NCBI GenBank assembly: GCA_014885115.2
Contig: WKLE02001057.1
Location: 1 to 14,799 of the forward strand
Length of the DNA: 14,799 nucleotides
Direction: 5' to 3'
DNA from: Asterionellopsis glacialis
Lineage: Eukaryota > Bacillariophyta > Plagiogrammaphyceae > Rhaphoneidales > Asterionellopsidaceae
In this document: positions 1 to 7,641 of the stretch, one piece after another
Numbering within the stretch: position 1 is the first letter of the stretch
How the letters are laid out: each line of letters begins with the position of its first letter
The notes under the pieces: generated by a model
Database searches by the model: none
What the model was told of the DNA's origin: nothing
What the model saw: only the letters and a program-made list of their open reading frames with translations
Program-made: the position numbers and the translations under genes

Positions 1-1306
1 GTCTTTCCAGGGAGTGAAAATGTGAAGGCAGGACAGACTTTTGCTTCGATTGCCTTTAAAAGCCTTTCTGATGAACTTGATGTTGGGGTACATCTTTTAA
101 AGATGACAAACAAGAACAGTGGCATCACCCCTGCACCCATTTTCCTCTGCCAACCCACTGGCAGCAGCAAATCAATGATATGCGATTCATTTACAGTGTC
201 CCAAGGTGGCATAACATGGTGCATAACACCACTGTACAATTTCTTTTGTAACAAATTCCTTGATAAGCACAATTTTGATGCAAATTGTGTAATATTAACA
301 GGCCCAATGTTTTGAGAACAAAAATGTTACATTACAAACAAGTTCTTAAATGAAGTTCCCACCAGCAATGGTGCATCCAATGTTACTACAAATGATGATA
401 CAAATGTTTCTCTACGTCAATCATTGAATCCTTTGTGCTGCTTTGCAACATGTTCTCTTGGAAGTGTTGGTTGGGATGGCAAATCCATCTACACTTTTTT
501 TAGTTGTGATTTCCCTACAAGCAAATTATCAGTGGCACAAGAAAAGGGTCAAGCAGGTTGGCATGAAGGATTGTCACCAGAAACTGACCAATACATTGTC
601 TGTGGTAAGTTATGTTCTTATGTATCCCTTGTTCAATGCATGTACCTACCTGATAACGGAAATATTCACAGTAATAATGATTATATTCTGCCAAATTCAC
701 AAATCATGAGTTTAGATGCATATTGTAAGTTACAGTATAAGTATCTTTTGAAGGTTCTTTGTCTATATATATTACCAACAGAGTGTCAACACATTTCTGT
801 GGAAAAGACTCTTGCCAATCCATACAATTCAGAGGGCTTGTATGATCCCAATCAACACCAACACGTTTCACTACCTTCTTGTAAGAAATCATGTGACTTC
901 TGTTTAGGTAACTCTGAAAAAATGTTTTTGAAATAACAATAGAAAAAATGAAGGCAACACTTGTGGACCTATTTATTTCAGGTCCCAACAAAATTAAGTC
1001 TGATGCATGTTCTATTGACAACATCCTTGTGAAATTGCTACAGAACTATCCCAACATCAATAGGTTGGTGTTTGGTAGCAAATCAAAATATAAACCAGAA
1101 CCAAAAACAATAAGGAAACTAATTTTAATGCTGATTACAGCTGATTGCATTACCTTCAACATATACAACAAAGAGGATGACAAAAATAAGGATAGACCCA
1201 CATTGTAACAGCAGTGTTATCAGTTGATGAGAATGGTTCCCTTAATCTATACAATGATAAAGCTTGGGAATGTATCCCTAGTAGTCACGACCCACTTCCT
1301 GAGTAA
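1..1306 (+). pseudogene. RecQ-like superfamily 2 helicase remnant, 5' truncated by window
   Basis: The reading is open from base 1 in frame 1, so the gene begins outside the window. A Walker A-like PTGSSKS lies at 154-174, where PTGSGKS or PTGGGKS is expected, followed by a segment like motif Ia (GGITWCITPLY). An in-frame TGA stands at 313. Motif V-like sequence (ATCSLGSVGWDG) is at 445-480 and motif VI-like sequence (QEKGQAGW) at 538-561, where RecQ has QExGRAGR, so both arginines are lost. Motifs II to IV are missing between 315 and 445, which implies an internal deletion. A Cys/His-rich stretch at about 787-905 (ending SCKKSCDFCLG) resembles the RecQ zinc-binding region. The frame shifts at the A run 917-922 and again near 1196-1206, then ends with TAA at 1304. 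The protein cannot be functional. High-copy helicase-like genes of this kind in diatom genomes suggest a mobile-element origin, which is an inference. Confidence 0.7.
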
Positions 1307-1318
1307 GTATTTACTTAC
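1303..1318. repeat. Palindrome holding both convergent stop codons
   Basis: Perfect arms GTAAGTA (1303-1309) and TACTTAC (1312-1318) are separated by TT. The TAA that ends the plus-strand helicase remnant (1304-1306) and the TAA that ends the minus-strand remnant (1315-1317) both fall in it. Each strand also reads as a consensus 5' splice donor (GTAAGT). Confidence 0.6.
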
Positions 1319-1819
1319 AAATCATTACTGTATTGCCTAGCTTTGCACTGATGATTAGGTAACATCCTATCTTTCTCATCCGTAGCAATTGCATCTTGTA
1401 ATCTTCTAAGGGTATCATCATCATCACTATTTCCAATAGAGTTCCAATAAATAAATAATCATCACACAATGCTTTCTCCTCATGCCACAACCTTTTTTTT
1501 GGAATATTTGTTGCTCCAAAGTCATAGCATCTAACTTTTCATAACCAGCAGTGAATAAGTCAATGGATGCATATTTGTGTACATTTACCTTGGCAACAAT
1601 CTTTTTTTGGGAATTCCCGGTTGTTACCTCTTCTATGGATACCAACGTGCCCTCCTCAAGTGTTTTGTTGTTCTGGTTGGTGTCATCTTCATCTTCATTG
1701 TCATTCCCGTTTGTCATTTCTAAATCATCTACAGCATTTGTTACAATATTACTTGTTTCACCCATGTTTGGGTTGTTACTGCCAAGCAACTCAACATTGT
1801 TGTCGTTTCCCGGGATTCC
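1315..1819 (-). pseudogene. Uncharacterised acidic coding-like remnant convergent to the helicase
   Basis: I do not recognise this family. The minus strand is open from about 1819 (just after an acceptor-like tacag) down to 1427. It encodes an Asp/Asn/Glu-rich segment with a run like NGNDNEDEDD, then a more ordered part (YASIDLFTAGYEKLDAMTLE). After a one-base change of frame near 1435 a second coding-like stretch (DDDDTLRRLQDAIATDEKDR) continues to TAA at 1315. The block is as CpG-poor as the helicase remnant, and its end lies 8 bases from the helicase stop, so the two probably belong to one decayed element. The alternative is chance open frames in low-complexity sequence; the other frame is also open over the last 40 codons, so confidence is low. 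Confidence 0.3.
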
Positions 1820-1842
1820 CTGTATGAATTATTCAGGTGCTG

Positions 1843-1877
1843 GTAGGACTACAGGTAGGTCCTACCGGTACCGGTAG
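1843..1877. repeat. Nested inverted repeats at the edge of the CpG-poor block
   Basis: GTAGGAC (1843-1849) is inverted as GTCCTAC (1859-1865). It overlaps a perfect 16-base palindrome CTACCGGTACCGGTAG at 1862-1877. The cluster lies where CpG-poor remnant sequence gives way to CpG-dense promoter sequence, so it could be a transposon terminus. No matching copy was seen elsewhere in the window, so this remains an inference. Confidence 0.5.
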
Positions 1878-2081
1878 TTAGTAGAACTCTGAAGTGAAAA
1901 CTCCCGTTCGTTTAGATTCGCCGTCGCGTCGGGAGGCTCATCGTGGCTGGCTTCGTTGCGTGAGAAAAAACTTTACCGGATCTCCAAGGGCACACCGATG
2001 CAGACTATCATGCATGCACCAATCTCAGAAATAGTTTGCTATGTGTCTCTGTGAGACCAACTGGAAAGCAACGCAAATACC
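1878..2081 (+). promoter_or_regulatory. Upstream region of the hydroxylase-glycosyltransferase gene
   Basis: This stretch before the ATG at 2082 is much richer in CpG than the 1.8 kb to its left (for example ccgtcgcgtcggg at 1921-1933). It contains a small inverted repeat CTCCCG (1901-1906) / CGGGAG (1930-1935). The start codon context is aataccATGGcc, a strong Kozak-like context with A at -3 and G at +4. I see no clear TATA box. The role as promoter and 5' UTR is inferred from position only. Confidence 0.4.
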
Positions 2082-4403
2082 ATGGCCATAACCTCACAGA
2101 ATAATAAGCAACTAAAGCAAAATGAAGTGAAACAAGAGATTACGACAAGCAGTAATAATACTTTGTTACGTTCATGGACACCCAATACAACTAGATTACT
2201 CATTCAAAATAGTTCGTCGGAGACAGCATTTGATATCTTAGATCATTGCTTTTCCTTGCATTTTACTAGCTCACTAATTGGTGAAATTAAAAATAGTTCT
2301 ACTTTACTAAAACAGCTTCGTCCGGCAAGAACTACCGTTGATGTTCAATTATCAAACCTGATATCATCGTTTGGAGCCATTGAGTCAACAATACGCACAA
2401 ATACTAATCATAATAACAATGATTCAAAGGAAAATGGCAGTTCAGTAGTCAGAGGTGATTCAAGTATGTTTATTTCTCGTTATTATCGTCAACAAAGTGA
2501 CTTCATTTCAACATTTCCATATTTATCTAATTTGATATCATGTATTCAAAGTACTGTACAACATTCACTTCAACCATACATTGAGTTCGACATGACACAA
2601 ACATCTGTACAATTGGCTTCCTATCCTGGTGATGGTCAAAGTGGGTATATTCGACATTGTGACCGTGGCCAAAATCATTGTAAGCATGAAAAAGCGAGCA
2701 ATAATAAGAATGAGGATGATCATAGTAATCCGAAAGAGCGAATAATTACCGCAATTTATTACTTGACACCATTGGATTGGTCGGAAGAATTAGACGGAGG
2801 GTGTCTTCGACTATTCAGTGACTGCCATGATGAACGAGAAGATGATCAATTTTATGATGTCGTTCCGTATCAGAATCGATTAGTTGTATTCCGGTCAGAT
2901 GGTGTAGAACATCAAGTTATGCCTAGTTTACGACGTGAACGAATGGCCTTGACTATTTGGTTTTATGGGAGTGTCACTACGTCAGCAACAACAAACCTAC
3001 TAGATTATCGTATCCCTTCTAATATGCTGACATCATCTTTATCATCAGCCTCAAAATCTATAAAGAAGTTAAATAGGGACAACATAAATGAGAATGAAGA
3101 TAATAACGGTCCTCCACCATTGTCTGTGAGTTTACATGACGATATTGGTAGTGATCCTGAAATATTGAATCATTTCAAAAATGCAAAAATATTTGTTTCT
3201 ATCGCAGCATATCGTGATACTGAGTTAGGTCCCACCCTGAAATCTTTAATGACTAATGCACAATACTCTCATCGTATCTTTGTGGGAGTAGTACTCCAGG
3301 TCGATACTACTACCACAGTAGGATCAAACCTATCATCGGATAATGATGATTCTAAAATCTGGGAAACATTACCATTAAATCAACCTTGGTTTCACAATCA
3401 AGTACGAATGATAACAATGGATGCTAAACATGCACAAGGGCCATGTTATGCAAGACATTTATGTCAAACACTATGGAGAGGTGAAGAATACGTACTGCAG
3501 ATTGATTCACACATGAGATTTCGAAAGAATTGGGATACATATCTAATTCAACAACTGCTGTCTATTGATGCCAGAGACGAGAAACCAAACATGTCAGCTA
3601 AAATGGACGCCAAAGCCAACACAAATCTATCCAAAACGATGCTAACTGCATATCCAGTAGGATATACATTACCAAATACTATTCCCAATGAAACTCGCGG
3701 GACATTATTAGTGCCCTGGAAATTTGATAACAATGGTATGTTGCGTCAAAAGGGCCGTCTCTTGTCTTCGACTAGTACATCATCTACGGGAGATGCCAGA
3801 GCCATTCCATGTTATTTGTATGCCGCAGGATTCAACTTTGCAAGATGTAATGTCATTCAAGATTGTCCATATGATGGTGAATTGCGACATTTGTTCTTTG
3901 GCGAAGAAATGAGCATGGCAGTACGTCTTTACTGTAATGGGTACGATTTATATGCACCTAGAGAAAGTGTTGTGTACCATTTGTGGAGTCGTACACACCG
4001 TCCGACTTCATCATCAACGCATCCATTGTCAAAGGAAGAAGAAAGGGAAAAAGATAAACAAAAAAGAGCTTCCCATGAAAAGGTCTTGAATCAATTACGT
4101 GATAACCAGGGTTTAACAAGCAATGATGAACATGGAACACTCCGAAGTGCATCACAATTTGCAACTGCATTGGGTGTCAATTTTCTCAATCAAAGTATTC
4201 GCCCTGATGCAGAATTAGGTGGTTTGTCGTCAGATGCATTTGCATCGACCAATTGTTTCTTGGGAGTTGCAACAAGTGTTAAAGGTATAAAATCATCACC
4301 AGATGACGATACCTATGGCAAAGCAAACACTCCTAATGCCCAGACTGTTCCATCCTTGCATCCACGTGCCCAAAATCTTATTTCTGCCTTTTTGGGAAAT
4401 TAG
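2082..4403 (+). CDS. Bifunctional prolyl 4-hydroxylase (PhyA/EGLN type) - GT60 hydroxyproline GlcNAc-transferase
   Basis: An intronless 773-residue protein with no signal peptide or membrane segment, so probably cytosolic or nuclear. The N-terminal domain (about 120-297) matches the HIF prolyl hydroxylase/PhyA fold: VRGDSSMFI, LASYPGDGQSGYIRHCD, GGCLRLF and HQVMPSLRRERMALTIWFYG. The Fe(II) ligands are H192, D194 and H277, and the 2-oxoglutarate arginine is R287, ten residues after the distal His as usual. After an Asn/Asp-rich linker (about 297-360) the C-terminal domain (about 368-640) matches the GlcNAc-transferase family of Dictyostelium Gnt1: IFVSIAAYRDTELGPTL, AQGPCYARHL, QIDSHMRF (DSH at 475-477 as the metal site) and LFFGEEM...YHLW. 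In Dictyostelium and Toxoplasma these two steps, hydroxylation of a Skp1 proline and addition of GlcNAc, are catalysed in sequence by separate proteins. Here one chain carries both. The substrate is inferred, and Skp1 is the best guess. A His/Cys/Asp/Asn-rich insertion (about 196-218) follows the HxD site. Confidence 0.88.
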   Translation: MAITSQNNKQLKQNEVKQEITTSSNNTLLRSWTPNTTRLLIQNSSSETAFDILDHCFSLHFTSSLIGEIKNSSTLLKQLRPARTTVDVQLSNLISSFGAIESTIRTNTNHNNNDSKENGSSVVRGDSSMFISRYYRQQSDFISTFPYLSNLISCIQSTVQHSLQPYIEFDMTQTSVQLASYPGDGQSGYIRHCDRGQNHCKHEKASNNKNEDDHSNPKERIITAIYYLTPLDWSEELDGGCLRLFSDCHDEREDDQFYDVVPYQNRLVVFRSDGVEHQVMPSLRRERMALTIWFYGSVTTSATTNLLDYRIPSNMLTSSLSSASKSIKKLNRDNINENEDNNGPPPLSVSLHDDIGSDPEILNHFKNAKIFVSIAAYRDTELGPTLKSLMTNAQYSHRIFVGVVLQVDTTTTVGSNLSSDNDDSKIWETLPLNQPWFHNQVRMITMDAKHAQGPCYARHLCQTLWRGEEYVLQIDSHMRFRKNWDTYLIQQLLSIDARDEKPNMSAKMDAKANTNLSKTMLTAYPVGYTLPNTIPNETRGTLLVPWKFDNNGMLRQKGRLLSSTSTSSTGDARAIPCYLYAAGFNFARCNVIQDCPYDGELRHLFFGEEMSMAVRLYCNGYDLYAPRESVVYHLWSRTHRPTSSSTHPLSKEEEREKDKQKRASHEKVLNQLRDNQGLTSNDEHGTLRSASQFATALGVNFLNQSIRPDAELGGLSSDAFASTNCFLGVATSVKGIKSSPDDDTYGKANTPNAQTVPSLHPRAQNLISAFLGN

Positions 4404-4851
4404 TGTACGAAGACTTCAGGATTTTGCATGTTGCGAATGTTGTACGACAAATGAGGCATGTGGCATGTTTGGAAGGAACCCTATTATCTGCATCAGCTGA
4501 AGTTGCAAGATGCCATACTACACCACTCTTTTCTATAAGACTTTCGAAAACACCATGCAGTGCACTGGAAACCACAGGTATTGAACCGTACTTTTTTGGT
4601 CCCATGTTTACTAGAGATGGTACAAAAGATCCTAATTCTCCCCCAACACGTCAGCAAGTAAAGGATGCAGATGTTTCCGTCTTGCATAATTCCTGGAAAT
4701 GCTATGGATTGAGTCCTAGCAGATGCATCGTGGTTGTTGGACACGACAACAAGGGCAAAGTATTAACATTCATTATGATCGTACGAAAAAAAATCAAATT
4801 GTTGCATGGATTAGCGTAACAGATGTTGTGAGTCACTTTTCAATGCAATAA
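4404..4851 (+). pseudogene. Unrecognised coding-like remnant downstream of the fusion gene
   Basis: Frame 2 is open from the end of the preceding gene to a stop at 4817-4819, with only a GTG at its start. Its later part has protein-like composition (IEPYFFGPMFTRDGTKDPNS, then CIVVVGHDNKGK near 4730-4758). From about 4760 the better-looking sequence moves to frame 1 (NIHYDRTKKNQIVAWISVTD) and ends with TAA at 4849. That pattern fits a former coding exon with a frameshift at about 4758-4765. I do not recognise the family. It may instead be the 3' UTR of the hydroxylase gene; an AATAAA occurs at 4847-4852. Confidence 0.22.
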
Positions 4852-4916
4852 ATTAACATTGTAGGATTACTTCTTAACCATGTAAACTAACCAATCTTGA
4901 ACTATGCGTACAAATC

Positions 4917-4932
4917 ATATATATATATATAT
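4917..4932. repeat. (AT)8 microsatellite
   Basis: Eight uninterrupted AT units in the intergenic region. Confidence 0.9.
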
Positions 4933-5031
4933 TAAAAACCACACATATGAGACGTCTAACAATAAACGTAAAATAATCATTCTTGTATGTAGTCATGTTA
5001 TTTTGAAAACGGCAGTTGCTAATAGGACATG

Positions 5032-5288
5032 TTAATTCTTGCAAGAGTCAAGGTATCTCTGTTTGAAGTAGTCCACGCCATTGTCTTTCTCATTCACTAG
5101 AGAATCCATCGTAATGTTCAATTGCAGCATACTAATCTTTAAGGCATAAAGAGGATTTTTGCACTTGGAAGATTTTCTACTGCATTAAAGAGGAATCTTA
5201 ATGGTGTCGAAGTTGTCGGGATAATGTCAATTGTGTACTGTTGGAGTACAGCATCATGAAATAAAGAGAGATAGAAGTATGTCCAATT
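5032..5288 (-). pseudogene. Unrecognised frameshifted coding-like remnant
   Basis: Two adjoining minus-strand frames join into one convincing protein-like string. The first is open from 5288 and reads YFYLSLFHDAVLQQYTIDII and then FLFNAVENLPSAK. One base is missing in the A run (T run 5156-5160 on the plus strand). The second frame then continues with NPLYALKISMLQLNITMDSL and VNEKDNGVDYFKQRYLDSCKN, less its last residue or so, to TAA at 5032-5034. Both halves have ordinary composition, with no low complexity, and neither is long enough to stand out alone. I do not recognise the family and no start codon is assigned. It may be the 3' end of a dead gene, or a live exon with an assembly error in the homopolymer. 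Confidence 0.35.
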
Positions 5289-5407
5289 TTAAAAAGGCAG
5301 TCAGTCATTGACGGATAATTTGGTTGCTTACTGTATTTATTTTGGAAATTGTTGTTAGGCAATCTTTCATATTATACGTTTGTCTGCGTCATGAATTGTA
5401 CATGTGA

Positions 5408-5429
5408 TGTGTGTGTGTGTGTGTGTGTG
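5408..5429. repeat. (TG)11 microsatellite
   Basis: Eleven uninterrupted TG units. On the minus strand it creates an artificial His-Thr run in an open frame that is not a gene. Confidence 0.95.
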
Positions 5430-5799
5430 ATTTCAATTTCATAGTGTTGATAGTGTTTGTGAAATATATTGTATGATGGTGTGAATCATTCTTCTTGTAT
5501 GTAAGTGTTACAACAGGATTAGGTCGCATATGGATTTGTTCTTGTGATGATAATGGCGTGTGATGGCAGTGGCCAATAGATACGGCTTCCTTTTCTTTGG
5601 TTTTATAATGGACAATGTCAGCTGCCATTTTTTTGGGTGGTGGGTGGATGGGGGTTCTTCTCTAGTATTCCTATAGGATTCTTTTCAAAGTACAGTCGGA
5701 GAATGACTAGTTTTTTTTTTCATTTCTCTGTTTGATAACATTCTTGTCCCTAATGGGACTATTTGATGTATCGTATTCAAAATTTCGCCAGTTCTTTCT

Positions 5800-7124
5800 T
5801 TAAAACAATTTATTCTTTCCCTTCATATGATCCGTACTTGATTGAAGGGCTGCCATGGCTAAATGGATACGGTCATAATCATTTTTACATGCCAACATGG
5901 CTGGACGAATTTCCAAACATACCTTGAGTGATGGTAATGGATTCAACAAGGCTGCAACCCAAATAGCACGGTCGGTAGGTGTATCCGGCATGGGACCCAA
6001 TTCCTTTAAAATGGTGGATTCAAACACTTGTTGACTTTCCACATGTTTTTTCGAAATGAGGGTGGATATCCATTCGTCCACCATGGTGGGGATTTGTACC
6101 ATGCCATCGCGTACCTTTTTTGACAAGTCCGATGGCATTGGTTCAAAACGATCATCTACAATTTCAATGTCCGCCATGTAAAAGCTTGAGGATGTGTCCA
6201 ACCATGGTTCACCTTGAACTTCAAAACGACGTGACCCTTGAACCGAAATGACAAGATTTCCCTGTTCATCCGATCGAAGATTTTCTTCACGAATGGGTAG
6301 TGTCACCTGGTATATCAAGACGAATAAAGAATAAAAAAGGAGATTGTTAGATAAATTGTGGGTGGCAAAGAGAGAGGCTGACAGAATGATTGATTGGAAT
6401 TCAGAGACAGTCACATCAATTTCAGTTTGATAATCAAGTCGACATGACACCATGGTGACTCGTCAAGAAATAATGAATGACCGAAAATCATCACACACTC
6501 AATGAACTTACACCCATATTGAGTGGTCGACCTGTATGAGGATTCAAACCAATCATGCCAACTTCTTGTCCATTTTCCAATACATGTTCAATTAATTTCT
6601 GAAATTTAGGATCAGAACTTTTTGGAAACAAATATTTAAAAAAAGCGACACAACGACACAAGATTGTCAGACTTCAAAAAGTTCCTTTTTTTTCATTGTC
6701 TAGAATGTATAGACATGCAAGAAATGTTGTCATTTCATCATGTACAACTTTAAAAATAAACATACCTTCCAAATTCTAATCGTTGACCGGGCAACATGGC
6801 ATCTAAAATCATAATGGGAATTTTTTCTTGACGAGATCTCATGGATGCCAAGCGTGACAAATCAGCTTCTGTCAACGGTAAACGACTTGCTGCAGAAGCA
6901 GAATCTTCATCCATACTATCATACAAGGATGTAGTAGTAGTAGTAGTTGGCCTTCTTGAAAGGTTACTTGTCCACGTCGTCGTCGTCATTTTCGAACCTC
7001 TCGACGACGAAACTGCAAATGATGTTGCGGTCATCGGTGAAGTTGTCATCCAAGCCATCGTTGTTGCTGGAAAGATAACAAGTAGACAATATGCCAGAGA
7101 AGATTTCATCGTTGGGATGGTCAT
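5800..7124 (-). CDS. LON substrate-binding domain protein, probably plastid-targeted, three exons
   Basis: Spliced by eye: exon 1 7124-6766, intron 6765-6618 (GT-AG, 148 nt); exon 2 6617-6512, intron 6511-6307 (205 nt); exon 3 6306-5800. Phases agree and give 323 residues. The splice restores SSDPKFQKLIEHVLENGQEV, then LNPHTGRPLNMGVTLPIREE and VISVQGSRRFEVQGEPW, the usual order of the LON N-terminal domain (about 101-300). There is no AAA+ or Ser-Lys protease domain, so it is a stand-alone LON-domain protein, a family often tied to protein quality control; its substrate is unknown. Starting at 7124 exposes a hydrophobic signal segment (about 8-20) ending TTMA|WMTT. Trp at the predicted +1 position fits the diatom plastid bipartite signal, where Phe is usual and Trp is tolerated. 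The Met at 7109 is also possible. The upstream Met at 7241 would bury the signal. A Thr-rich stretch (59-65) follows the transit region. Confidence 0.82.
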
Positions 7125-7495
7125 TGTGAGGCAGGTTTTCGTTCTATTGGAGTTGCGAGAATCCAGTGATGTGTGAGGTGTCAAGACTTTTATGTACACC
7201 AGAACGAAAACGAAGAACGAAAAGCGGTACACGACAAACAAGCAATGCGTTTCCCGTCTGATTTCTCAAAAAGAAAAAAAAGAACAAAAAAAATACATAC
7301 CAGCGTTACCATACAATGTTTCTAAAAAAACATATGATGGCCGTCAGCTTGGCAGTGAACTGTTTGTATCATAGTCCTAGAGTACACACTGTACACATCC
7401 ACAAGATGCGAACACACCTTCCAAAATTGTCTTTTGTACAGTTTCCAAAATCAATTGATGTGTTCGGAGTTCCGATGTCGCCATCCGATTCGTGT

Positions 7496-7550
7496 CAGTC
7501 AGAATGCTGACGATTGGCTGAATTCGTCTGACTGTGACATCATGACATCA
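7496..7550. promoter_or_regulatory. Inverted repeat plus tandem TGACATCA sites
   Basis: CAGTCAGA (7496-7503) and TCTGACTG (7527-7534) form an 8-base inverted repeat with a 23-base spacer. It is followed immediately by two head-to-tail TGACATCA copies (7535-7542, 7543-7550); a TGACG core lies at 7508-7512. TGAC-core elements are typical bZIP sites, and diatom CO2/cAMP-responsive elements use TGACG-type cores. Function is inferred. The position, about 370 bases upstream of the LON-domain start, fits a promoter element. Confidence 0.35.
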
Positions 7551-7641
7551 TCTTGACCGTACGTCGACATCTGAAGTATTATTTACCTGGTATTGTTGCA
7601 GCAGGGAGGCAGCTGTTCTTGGTGCGTCGCCTTTTGCATGA

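Larger units (their letters stand above)
4852..5799. other. Intergenic region between convergent genes
   Basis: This separates the 3' end of the fusion gene (and its downstream remnant) from the 3' end of the LON-domain gene. It contains the AT and TG microsatellites and one minus-strand coding-like remnant (5032-5288). The rest, including the G-rich ggtgggtggatggggg at about 5637-5653 and a T run near 5711-5720, shows no gene I can support. Confidence 0.6.

Noticed and set aside
5389..5628. Minus-strand 79-codon frame with a His-Thr run
   Set aside because: The run is produced by the (TG)11 microsatellite and the rest has no recognisable domain.
6750..7241. Upstream Met at 7241 as start of the LON-domain gene
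   Set aside because: It would place 39 extra residues before the signal segment and hide it; the Met at 7124 gives a normal targeting presequence.
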